NCBI GenBank assembly: GCA_016199905.1
Contig: JACQFU010000014.1
Span: 1-5,564, forward strand
Source: Candidatus Wallbacteria bacterium
GTDB taxonomy: Bacteria > Muiribacteriota > UBA6191 > JACPRK01
Direction: 5' to 3'
Length of the DNA stretch: 5,564 nt
Below the pieces are notes generated by a model. It searched no databases. It saw only the letters and a program-made list of their open reading frames with translations, and was not told where the DNA came from. Both the position numbers and the translations under genes were made by a program. Below, piece by piece: positions 1-5,564 of the stretch (the first letter of the stretch is position 1; every line of letters begins with the position of its first letter).

Positions 1-219
1 GACACCGAAAGCCTCTCGGAAGCCGTCGAGCAGGTGGTTCACTCGATCTGCCAGCAAGAGGCGGCCTTCTGCCAGATCGAGACTGCCATGCACGAGATCA
101 GCACGGGGATGTCGCAGAGCCTGGCCGGAACGCGGGAGAGCGTGTCGGCCGCGCGCGAGCTGGCGAACCTGGCTGGTGTGCTCCGCGAGCGCACCGCGAA
201 GTTCCGGACGAAGGCGTGA
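1..219 (+). CDS. Methyl-accepting chemotaxis protein, C-terminal end only (5' truncated by window)
   Basis: The frame is open from base 1 and ends at TGA 217-219, giving 72 residues. These look like the last, descending helix of an MCP cytoplasmic signalling domain: regular coiled-coil spacing, a QIxxAMxEI segment at residues 25-33, an RES...ARELANLAGVLRE segment at 45-63, and a closing KFR. This lines up without gaps with the usual MCP ending in which Gln/Glu-rich turns lead to an 'EEL...A..L...V..F' tail. The hairpin tip that touches CheA and CheW, and any sensor or membrane part, lie upstream. S15-x-x-Q-Q at 15-19 partly matches a methylation-site consensus, so it is only a candidate substrate for CheR and the CheB encoded here. 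The protein ends in FRTKA, with no NWETF-like CheR tether. Position directly before cheW and cheA suggests it is the dedicated receptor of this cluster. Whether it is membrane-bound or soluble cannot be told. Confidence 0.86.
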   Translation, partial: DTESLSEAVEQVVHSICQQEAAFCQIETAMHEISTGMSQSLAGTRESVSAARELANLAGVLRERTAKFRTKA

Positions 220-283
220 GGACGCGGGCCCTCTGCACGCCCGTTGGGCCGAGAAGCCTGTAACTGCTCATCCACCTCCAAAG

Positions 284-847
284 ATGACCGCGCTGACCGC
301 CGAGATCCTGGAGCAGAGGGCGCGAGCCCTCAGTCAGCCGGCTCGATTGGAGGGCGCCTCGCCGGAGAGTTTCGGCAAGGACGGGCACCTGCTCTTCCGG
401 GCCGGCGGCGAGACCTTCGCGGTGCCGTTGACGTCGGCGCTGGAGCTGCTGGCGACGCCAAGAGTCACTGCCGTGCCAGGTGCTCCGGCGGCGGTCTCGG
501 GGATCGTGAATGTGCGAGGGACGATCGTCGACGTCGTCCGCCTGGCGCCGCTGCTGGGGCTCGCGGACAGCCCGGACGGCGCCCCGGAACGGCGCGTGTT
601 GCTCTGTGAAGCCGAAGGCAGCGTTTTCGGCCTGGAGGTCGACAGCGTGATCGGCATCCAGTCCATCTTGCAAGAGGCCGTATCGGAGACCGCCGATTCC
701 GCGTTGCCCGGCATCCGGGAGTACCTCGCCGGCACGGCTCGATGCGGTCCTTCGAGGCAGCAGATCGTCAGTCTGCTGGACGTCGTGAAGGTGCTCGGCT
801 CCCGGCAGTTCGAGGGGGTCCGGGGCCGGCCGGCCCCGCCGGCGTGA
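284..847 (+). CDS. cheW: CheW-family adaptor protein, copy 1, with N-terminal extension
   Basis: CheW couples MCPs to the CheA P5 domain in cytoplasmic arrays. The 187-residue product has a CheW fold from about residue 44 (LLFRAGGETFAVPL) to about 172. It carries the hallmark GIVNVRGTIVDVV at 73-85; G73 and R78 match Gly57 and Arg62 of E. coli CheW, which are known interaction residues. The first ~43 residues are extra. They include ILEQRARALSQPA at 8-20, a short amphipathic, Arg-rich stretch that I recall in other CheW proteins of hybrid-CheA clusters, although its role is unknown to me. The ATG at 284 is the first plausible in-frame start: the only upstream alternative, GTG at 176, lies inside the MCP gene. 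No clear Shine-Dalgarno precedes it (the 5' flank reads CCACCTCCAAAG). The tail (about 173-187) is Arg/Gly/Pro-rich and encoded by a perfect GC palindrome. The 64-bp gap after the MCP gene is compatible with the same transcript. Confidence 0.93.
   Translation: MTALTAEILEQRARALSQPARLEGASPESFGKDGHLLFRAGGETFAVPLTSALELLATPRVTAVPGAPAAVSGIVNVRGTIVDVVRLAPLLGLADSPDGAPERRVLLCEAEGSVFGLEVDSVIGIQSILQEAVSETADSALPGIREYLAGTARCGPSRQQIVSLLDVVKVLGSRQFEGVRGRPAPPA
821..838. repeat. 18-bp perfect GC palindrome at the 3' end of cheW copy 1
   Basis: CGGGGCCGGCCGGCCCCG reads identically on both strands. It encodes the Arg-Gly-Arg-Pro-Ala-Pro tail of CheW just before its stop. In RNA it could form a 7-bp all-GC stem with a GGCC loop. 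No U-run follows, so it does not look like an intrinsic terminator. A second hairpin begins ten bases downstream. In such GC-rich DNA the palindrome may be incidental. Confidence 0.6.
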
Positions 848-863
848 CGGGCGACTTCGCCCG
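848..863 (+). other. Compact hairpin in the cheW-cheA junction, covering the expected ribosome-binding position
   Basis: CGGGCG-ACTT-CGCCCG forms a perfect 6-bp all-GC stem with a four-base loop. It sits directly after the cheW stop (845-847) and six bases before the cheA ATG (870). It fills the place where a Shine-Dalgarno would normally be, and none is visible there. No T-run follows, so a terminator is unlikely. Inference: cheA translation may depend on ribosomes arriving from cheW and opening the stem (translational coupling). Confidence 0.5.
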
Positions 864-869
864 ACAACG

Positions 870-3800
870 ATGAGCGAGCAGGATCTGCGAGCGAGCTTCA
901 GCCGAGACACGGCGGAGTTGATCGCGGAACTGACTCCTAGAATCGTCGATTCGGAGCGAAAGGGGGAGCTGGCGGAGGAGACGCGCGGCATGGTGCTGCG
1001 CCAGCTCCACAACCTCAAGGGCGCGGCGCTGATGATCGACAACCAGCGGGCCGCCAAGCTGTTGCACGCCCTGGAGTCGCTCTTCCGGCAGGCCGAGTCG
1101 AGAGACCGGGAAGAGCACTTCTTCGACACCGTGCTGGACGCTTTCGACGTGCTGGCGCGGGCCTCCGTGTCGGGCGGCCCCGGCGAGGAACTGGACCGGG
1201 AACAGGCGGCTATCCTGCAGCGAATCGAGCAAGGCAAGCCGGCCGGCCGGCGGGACTCGCCCGAGCTGCTCACCGCTGCTTTTCCGGGCCTCACCCAATC
1301 CCTGGTCGACTATCTCACCGAGCAGCAGGAGACGCAACTCGCGGAGCTTGCGCGCCGGCAGAGCCCGCTGCGCGTGGTAGACGTGGCGTTCGAAGCGAAG
1401 GACTTCTCCGCCGGAGCCAACGGATGTTTCGAGGTGCTTCGCCGCCACGGAGACGTCGTTTCGTGCAGCAGCACCGGCGTCACCGACGATGGGCGGGCCC
1501 GGCTCACCTACCTGCTGGCCAGCGGCGCGTCGCCCGAGGAGCTGGACAGGGAGCTGGTCCCTTTCGGCGGTCGCGCGCGCGACGCCCGCGAGGCCGCGGC
1601 TGCGCCGATCCCGCCTCCGCCTCCGCCCGGCGCCGTCGCCGGGACCGTCGCCAGCGTCGTCGCTGCCGCCTCGCAGCCCACGCCGGCCGAGGAAGCCGCA
1701 CGGGAGGCGGAGATCGAGGCGTGGCTCCAGACTATCCGCCGACGCTACCTGACCGAGATGCCGGAAAGGATCGAAACGGCCAGCTCGATGGTTCGGAAGC
1801 TGGAGACGGATCCCGCGAACCGTCTCATCCTGGATGGTTTCTTCCGGTTGGCCCACAACCTCAAGGGCACCGCAGGGACGCTGGGTTTCCCCGACCTTGG
1901 CAAGCTGGGGGACGCGCTGGAGGAAGTGCTTTCGGGCGCTCGGGCGGGCCGGCTTCGCATTGCGGCTGCCACCTGCGACGTGATGCACGACTGGGTGAGC
2001 TGTCTGGAGGCGACGACGCAGGCCCTGCTGAGCCAGAGTCCGCCGCCTGCGCTGGCGTCGGAGATCCTGGAGCGACTCCACCAAGCTGCCCAGGGCCAGC
2101 TCGAGGCTCCGCCGTCGTCTGCGCCCGCGGCTCCGGCGCCCCTGCCTGCGCCGTCCACTTCGCCCCAGGAGCGACGCAAGGCCGACGTCGTGGCCGCCAG
2201 CAGCATCCGCGTGGGCCTCGATAAGATCGACGCGCTCGTCAACCTCGCCGGCGAGCTGGTGAGCCGCAAGTCCGGATTGCACAGCCTGGTTGCCGAAGTT
2301 CGCCACCTTCTCGACAGCCTGCGCGCCGCCCGCCTGCAGCGCGAGCAGACCCGGCCCCGCTCCGAGCGCTCCGACGCCGCCCGCTTGCAAACGCTGGAAC
2401 ACCAGCTCGACCGCATCGGCCAGCGCGCCCAGGGGCTCTTCGATTTCAGCGACGCTGCCGTCATCGAGGTCTGCACGCTGGTCGATCGGCTCAGCGAGGA
2501 CGCCATCAAGGTCCGGATGCTGCCCCTGCGAGACCTGTTCCAGAAGTATCCCCGGATGGTGCGCGACCTGGGCCGCTCCCTGGGACGCCAAGTGACGATC
2601 GAGATCTTCGGCGACGAAACGGAGATCGACAAGGTGATGCTCGAGCAGCTCGACGACCCGCTGCTCCACATGCTCCGCAACGCCATCGATCACGGCATCG
2701 AACCGCCCGACGCGAGAGAGAAGGCCGGCAAACCGGGCCGCGGCACGCTGCAACTGCGCGCCGAGCACCGGCAGGGTCGGGTCGTCATCGAGCTGGCCGA
2801 CGACGGCGCCGGGATGTCCGCGGAGAGAATAGGCGCCAAGGCCATCGCCGCAGGTCTGGTCACGAAGGCCCAGCTCGATCAGATGCCCGAGGCAGACATC
2901 TTCGAGTTCATCTTCGCCCCGGGGTTCACCACCAAGCAGGAGGTGACCGAGATCTCCGGCCGCGGCGTCGGAATGGACGTGGTGCGCACGAACATCAGCC
3001 GGCTTCAAGGTCACGTGGAGATCCTGTCCCAGCAAGGCAAGGGAACCACTTTCCGTCTGTCGCTGCCGCTCACGATCAGCGTCATCCAGGCGGTGACGCT
3101 CCGAGACTGGGGCAACGTCTATTGCTTGCCGGCCGCGTCGGTCCTCGAAGTGCTGCGCGTGGCCCCGAGCGAACTCGGGCGCGCGGGCGGCCGGCCGGTG
3201 ATGACCTATCGCGATTCCGTCCTGCCCGTCGCCTGGCTTCACGAGGTCCTGGGAGTGCCCCGCCGGGAGCCCGGGCGCGAAGGCGGTTCGCTGTGCGTGG
3301 TCGTGCTGGGCGGGTTGAACAGACGAGTGGGAGTCGTCGTGGAGACCGTCGAGTCGGAGCAGGGAATCGTGATCAAGCCGCTCGGGGCGATCCTCAAGAG
3401 CGTGCCCAACGTCTCCGGCGCAACCGTCCTGGCTCGCGGGGACTTGGCCGTCGTGCTGGACGCCGATGGACTGATCCGTGCCGCGGGCAAGGCGCGACCG
3501 GCGGCGGCGCCGGAACCGGCCGTCGCGTCGCGGGCGTCGATCCGCAAGGCGCCGCGGGTGCTGGTCGTGGAGGATTCCGTGGCCAGCCGGACCGTGATCG
3601 CCAACATCCTCGAGGCGGCAGGCTACGGCGTGACGAGTGCGGCCGACGGCGCCGAGGCGTGGGAACTTCTCGAGGCGGCACCCTACGATCTGGTGGTGAC
3701 CGATATCGACATGCCGGCGATGGACGGTCTGGAGCTGACTCGCCGCATCCGCGCGCGCGCGGTCGCCCCCGACTTGCCGATCGTGCTGGTTACGGCGCTG

Positions 3801-3941
3801 GGCTCCGACGACGAGAAGGCGCGCGGGCTCAAAGCCGGCGCCAACGCCTATCTGGTCAAGCGGACGTTCGACCCTGCCGTGCTGCTGGCTCGCGTGCGCG
3901 CGTTGGTGGACCGTGACCGGGAAGGCAAGGCGACGGCATGA
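870..3941 (+). CDS. cheA: Hybrid chemotaxis histidine kinase CheA with two Hpt domains and a C-terminal receiver
   Basis: CheA autophosphorylates under MCP/CheW control and hands phosphate to response regulators. Domains in the 1023 residues: Hpt1 about 1-115 with H47-N-L-K-G; a P2-like alpha/beta regulator-binding domain about 148-231; a linker with P248-P253; Hpt2 about 281-390 with H329-N-L-K-G-T-A; an Ala/Pro-rich linker about 410-443; P3 dimerisation about 444-557, with a charged coiled insertion and ending KVRMLPLRDLF; P4 ATPase about 558-735; P5 CheW-like about 737-869; receiver about 895-1020. P4 has all boxes: N box with N604 and D607-H-G, G1 D644-D-G-A-G, F box F680-IFAPGFTT, G2 G697-RGVGMD, G3 G723-KGTTF. 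The receiver has E901/D902, phospho-acceptor D945, T975 and K997. Kinase and receiver therefore both look active. E. coli CheA is 654 residues; the excess here comes from the second Hpt, the linkers and the receiver. The start has no Shine-Dalgarno. The stop overlaps cheB by ATGA. It resembles FrzE/WspE/PixL-type hybrids; the exact class is uncertain. Confidence 0.97.
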   Translation: MSEQDLRASFSRDTAELIAELTPRIVDSERKGELAEETRGMVLRQLHNLKGAALMIDNQRAAKLLHALESLFRQAESRDREEHFFDTVLDAFDVLARASVSGGPGEELDREQAAILQRIEQGKPAGRRDSPELLTAAFPGLTQSLVDYLTEQQETQLAELARRQSPLRVVDVAFEAKDFSAGANGCFEVLRRHGDVVSCSSTGVTDDGRARLTYLLASGASPEELDRELVPFGGRARDAREAAAAPIPPPPPPGAVAGTVASVVAAASQPTPAEEAAREAEIEAWLQTIRRRYLTEMPERIETASSMVRKLETDPANRLILDGFFRLAHNLKGTAGTLGFPDLGKLGDALEEVLSGARAGRLRIAAATCDVMHDWVSCLEATTQALLSQSPPPALASEILERLHQAAQGQLEAPPSSAPAAPAPLPAPSTSPQERRKADVVAASSIRVGLDKIDALVNLAGELVSRKSGLHSLVAEVRHLLDSLRAARLQREQTRPRSERSDAARLQTLEHQLDRIGQRAQGLFDFSDAAVIEVCTLVDRLSEDAIKVRMLPLRDLFQKYPRMVRDLGRSLGRQVTIEIFGDETEIDKVMLEQLDDPLLHMLRNAIDHGIEPPDAREKAGKPGRGTLQLRAEHRQGRVVIELADDGAGMSAERIGAKAIAAGLVTKAQLDQMPEADIFEFIFAPGFTTKQEVTEISGRGVGMDVVRTNISRLQGHVEILSQQGKGTTFRLSLPLTISVIQAVTLRDWGNVYCLPAASVLEVLRVAPSELGRAGGRPVMTYRDSVLPVAWLHEVLGVPRREPGREGGSLCVVVLGGLNRRVGVVVETVESEQGIVIKPLGAILKSVPNVSGATVLARGDLAVVLDADGLIRAAGKARPAAAPEPAVASRASIRKAPRVLVVEDSVASRTVIANILEAAGYGVTSAADGAEAWELLEAAPYDLVVTDIDMPAMDGLELTRRIRARAVAPDLPIVLVTALGSDDEKARGLKAGANAYLVKRTFDPAVLLARVRALVDRDREGKATA

Positions 3942-5032
3942 GCGCCGGCCCGATCCGCGTCCTGATCGCCGACGACTTCCCCACGGCTCTCGAGGGGCTG
4001 CGGCGCATCGTCGAGAGCACTCCCGAGTTCCACGTGATCGCCGCGCTCACCGAACCCAGGAGAGTGCTCGAAGCCGTGGAGCGGGAGAAGCCCGATCTGA
4101 TCTTGCTGGACTTCGACATGCCCGAGCTCGACGGCGCGCAATTGACGCAAGCCATCATGGCCCGGTTCCCGACTCCGGTCCTGATCGTCAGCGGGCTCGA
4201 CTCCCCGGCCACCCGCCAGCACGCGCAGTTCCGGGCGCTCGAGGCCGGCGCGATCGACATGGTCGGCAAGAGCATGCTCGCCGGCGCTGACGAGGACGGT
4301 CCGGCCCGCAGGGCGTTTCTGAGGAAACTGCGCGTCGCCGCGGGCGTGACCGTCTTCCGGCGATGGCGCGGCGTGGGCGTGCCTGCCTCTCCGCGGCCGA
4401 GAGGGAAAATCCCGGGCGCTCAGGCCCTGCGGGTGATCTCCGAGTCTTCCCGTGGATGCCGCGTCGTGGCGATCGCCGCGTCGACCGGAGGGCCGCCGGC
4501 GCTCTCGCAGGTGCTTTCTTCTTTCGGCGGCGACTTTCCGGTGCCGGTGGTCGTCGTCCAGCACATCGGCGACGAATTCCTCGACGGGTTCGTCGGTTGG
4601 CTCGGAACCTCGTCGGGACGGAAGACTCTCAAGGCGCAGTCCGGGCAGTGGCTGGAAGCGGGCACTGTTTATGTGGCGCCCGAAGACTGTCACCTGGAGG
4701 TGACGCCGAACCTGACGGTGACTTTGGATCGGGGCGTGGAGCTGAACGGTTGCCGCCCCTCCGCCGATCGACTCTTCGGCAGCGTGGCGACCGCCATCGG
4801 GGCCGCGGCGATAGGGGTGCTGCTGACCGGGATGGGACGCGACGGGGCGACGGGCCTGAAGCTGATGCGTCAGAGCGGCGCCGTGACGCTGGTGCAGGAC
4901 GAGGACACGTCGGTGGTCTACGGAATGCCGGGCGAGGCCGTGAAGCTGTCGGCCCAAACGGCGATCCTGCCGCTCACCGAAATCGGGCCGGCCCTGCGCG
5001 CGATCCTCCTCGGTAAGGAGCGCGATCCATGA
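3938..5032 (+). CDS. cheB: Protein-glutamate methylesterase/deamidase CheB (receiver + methylesterase)
   Basis: CheB removes methyl groups from MCP glutamates (and deamidates glutamines) when its receiver is phosphorylated by CheA, giving adaptation. The 364 residues match the usual length of about 350. The receiver is about 5-125: acidic pair D12-D13, phospho-acceptor D58 in LDFDMPELDG, S85 in the switch position, and K111. A basic, Pro-containing linker spans about 137-172. The methylesterase domain is about 175-360, with the full catalytic triad in conserved settings: S182 in AASTGGPPAL, H209 in VVQHI, and D302 in LLTGMGRDGATGL. It is followed by QDEDTSVVYGMPGEA. Oddities: K111 is followed by Ser rather than the common Pro, and a long Gly/Asp/Arg stretch follows it, which I recall from WspF-like CheBs. 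The ATG overlaps the cheA stop (ATGA) and has only a weak AAGG at 3927-3930, so coupled translation with cheA is likely. The cheA-receiver/cheB adjacency mirrors wspE-wspF, but a wsp assignment is not proven. Confidence 0.97.
   Translation: MSAGPIRVLIADDFPTALEGLRRIVESTPEFHVIAALTEPRRVLEAVEREKPDLILLDFDMPELDGAQLTQAIMARFPTPVLIVSGLDSPATRQHAQFRALEAGAIDMVGKSMLAGADEDGPARRAFLRKLRVAAGVTVFRRWRGVGVPASPRPRGKIPGAQALRVISESSRGCRVVAIAASTGGPPALSQVLSSFGGDFPVPVVVVQHIGDEFLDGFVGWLGTSSGRKTLKAQSGQWLEAGTVYVAPEDCHLEVTPNLTVTLDRGVELNGCRPSADRLFGSVATAIGAAAIGVLLTGMGRDGATGLKLMRQSGAVTLVQDEDTSVVYGMPGEAVKLSAQTAILPLTEIGPALRAILLGKERDP
5014..5020 (+). promoter_or_regulatory. Strong Shine-Dalgarno for cheW copy 2
   Basis: TAAGGAG lies within the last codons of cheB, eight bases before the ATG at 5029. 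It is the best ribosome-binding site in the window and fixes the start of the second cheW, which also overlaps the cheB stop (ATGA). High output of an adaptor relative to CheB would fit array stoichiometry; that last point is inference. Confidence 0.75.
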
Positions 5033-5529
5033 CGCAGGCCAGCTCGTTTGTCGCCTTCACGATTGCCGGCACCCGCTACGGCATCGACGTCGGAGGTTTG
5101 ACGGAGGTCGTCAACATGGTCGCGCTGACTCCCGTGCCGGAGTCGCCGGCTCGCGCTTCCGGCCGCAAGACGGTGGCGGGCCTGGTGAACGTGCGCGGGC
5201 GCGTGCTGCCGGTGATCAGCCTGCGGGCACTGCTGTCGTTGCCGGAGACAGCGCCGACGCTGGCGACGCGCATCCTGATCGTCCGGAGCAGGTCGGAGAG
5301 CGTGGGCCTGATCGTCGACGCGGTTCAGGGCGTCCTCGCTCCGGAGCCCGAGCGTTTGACGCGCGTTCAGCCGCGCGTCGCAGGAGAGGGAGGAAGCGAC
5401 GTCCTCAGCGCGATCTACCAGGAGCCCGACGGAATGGTCCTGCTCCTGGACATGGAGGCGCTGCTGGGCCACGCCGACATCGTCGGCTTCGGCGAATCTG
5501 CCGGCACGCTCGCCGGCAGCGGGAGTTGA
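5029..5529 (+). CDS. cheW: CheW-family adaptor protein, copy 2
   Basis: This 166-residue CheW is close to the usual size and consists of a single CheW domain, with no signal peptide or membrane segment. It starts FVAFTIAGTRYGIDV (7-21), the first strands of the fold. The signature GLVNVRGRVLPVISL is at 51-65; G51 and R56 match the MCP/CheA contact residues Gly57 and Arg62 of E. coli CheW. GLIVDAV (about 93-99) and MVLLLDMEALL (about 141-151) are the later conserved strands. The loop before the signature (VPESPARASGRKTVAG, 36-51) is about six residues longer than the usual VPxAPxxxxG and is basic. It lacks the N-terminal extension of copy 1 and shares little with it outside the CheW motifs, so the two are not a recent tandem duplication. 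The start is supported by TAAGGAG and the ATGA overlap with cheB. It presumably links MCPs and CheA in the same array, perhaps with a different partner preference. Confidence 0.95.
   Translation: MTQASSFVAFTIAGTRYGIDVGGLTEVVNMVALTPVPESPARASGRKTVAGLVNVRGRVLPVISLRALLSLPETAPTLATRILIVRSRSESVGLIVDAVQGVLAPEPERLTRVQPRVAGEGGSDVLSAIYQEPDGMVLLLDMEALLGHADIVGFGESAGTLAGSGS
5521..5525 (+). promoter_or_regulatory. Probable Shine-Dalgarno for the downstream gene
   Basis: GGGAG lies seven bases before ATG 5533, inside the last codons of cheW copy 2. Spacing and composition are good for a ribosome-binding site and support the call of a new gene starting at 5533. Confidence 0.55.
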
Positions 5530-5532
5530 ACG

Positions 5533-5564
5533 ATGCCGCAAGAAGACAAACCCCTGACGCCCGA
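5533..5564 (+). CDS. Start of the next gene, product unknown (3' truncated by window)
   Basis: An ATG three bases after the cheW copy 2 stop, with a GGGAG ribosome-binding site seven bases before it, opens a frame reading MPQEDKPLTP up to the window edge. Ten residues are too few to identify a family. The polar, Pro-containing start shows no signal peptide or membrane segment so far. The tight spacing places it in the same operon. Candidates from comparable clusters are a CheR methyltransferase, an MCP, a response regulator or an output protein. None of these is supported by sequence here. Confidence 0.6.
   Translation, partial: MPQEDKPLTP

Noticed and set aside
225..243. Possible terminator after the MCP gene (CGGGC ... 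GCCCG)
   Set aside because: The stem has only five pairs with a nine-base loop and no following T-run, so it is weak for a rho-independent terminator.
176..283. Upstream GTG start for cheW copy 1
   Set aside because: It would add 36 Arg/Pro-rich residues overlapping the MCP C-terminus, without CheW similarity; ATG 284 is the simpler start.
240..283. Possible promoter before cheW copy 1
   Set aside because: TTGGGC at 244-249 has no fitting -10 box at 16-18 bp, and no sigma-54 GG/GC pair is seen.
98..1294. 398-residue minus-strand frame spanning the MCP end, cheW and the start of cheA
   Set aside because: It covers three convincing plus-strand genes and their gaps, is Ser/Arg/Pro-rich without domain features, and crosses the operon junctions.
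1424..2224. Plus-strand alternative frame of 266 residues inside cheA
   Set aside because: Arg/Gly-rich out-of-frame translation of cheA; the in-frame protein has the Hpt2 motif in the same stretch.
768..3242. 824-residue open frame on the minus strand opposite cheA
   Set aside because: The sequence is low-complexity, rich in Arg, Gly, Leu, Asp and His, with no recognisable domain. It lies entirely antisense to a gene with complete CheA motifs. Long antisense frames are expected from GC-biased third codon positions.
3848..4957. 369-residue open frame on the minus strand opposite cheB
   Set aside because: Same cause as above: antisense to a gene with an intact catalytic triad, no coherent domain, and a His/Arg/Gly-rich composition typical of shadow frames.
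1..5564. tRNA, rRNA, CRISPR, insertion sequences or attachment sites
   Set aside because: Coding genes fill nearly the whole window, the longest gap is 64 bp, and no repeat array, inverted terminal repeats or transposase motif was seen.

Overview
The window is part of one chemosensory (chemotaxis-type) gene cluster, all on the + strand: the 3' end of a methyl-accepting chemotaxis protein (MCP) gene, a cheW, a large cheA fused to a receiver domain, a cheB, a second cheW, and the first ten codons of a further gene. The DNA is strongly GC-rich, with third codon positions mostly G or C, and the reverse strand carries long open frames that are by-products of this bias. This fits a high-GC Gram-negative bacterium (for example Acidobacteriota, Myxococcota or Planctomycetota), but nothing in the sequence fixes the phylum.

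Layout: 1-219 is the C-terminal 72 residues of an MCP. After a 64-bp gap comes cheW copy 1 (284-847, 187 aa), which has an N-terminal extension. A 22-bp gap holding a compact GC hairpin leads to the hybrid cheA (870-3941, 1023 aa). Its order is Hpt1 - P2-like domain - Pro-rich linker - Hpt2 - Ala/Pro-rich linker - P3 dimerisation - P4 kinase - P5 CheW-like - receiver. cheB (3938-5032, 364 aa) overlaps cheA by ATGA, and cheW copy 2 (5029-5529, 166 aa) overlaps cheB by ATGA. A new reading frame starts at 5533, three bases after the second cheW. The overlaps and very short gaps indicate one operon with translational coupling.

Working model, from established knowledge of these families: the MCP and the two CheW adaptors form the array with the CheA P5 domain. 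CheA autophosphorylates on one or both Hpt histidines and passes phosphate to its own receiver domain and to the CheB receiver. CheB then demethylates the MCP. No CheR and no stand-alone CheY lie in the window, so the methyltransferase and the main output must be outside it or act differently. The fused receiver resembles Frz-, Wsp- and Pil/Pix-type systems that often control surface motility, pili or second messengers rather than flagella. That assignment is inference. Every gene belongs to a known family, and I see no wholly new system. The points most worth a second look are the doubled Hpt layout, the structured cheW-cheA junction, and the unidentified downstream gene.
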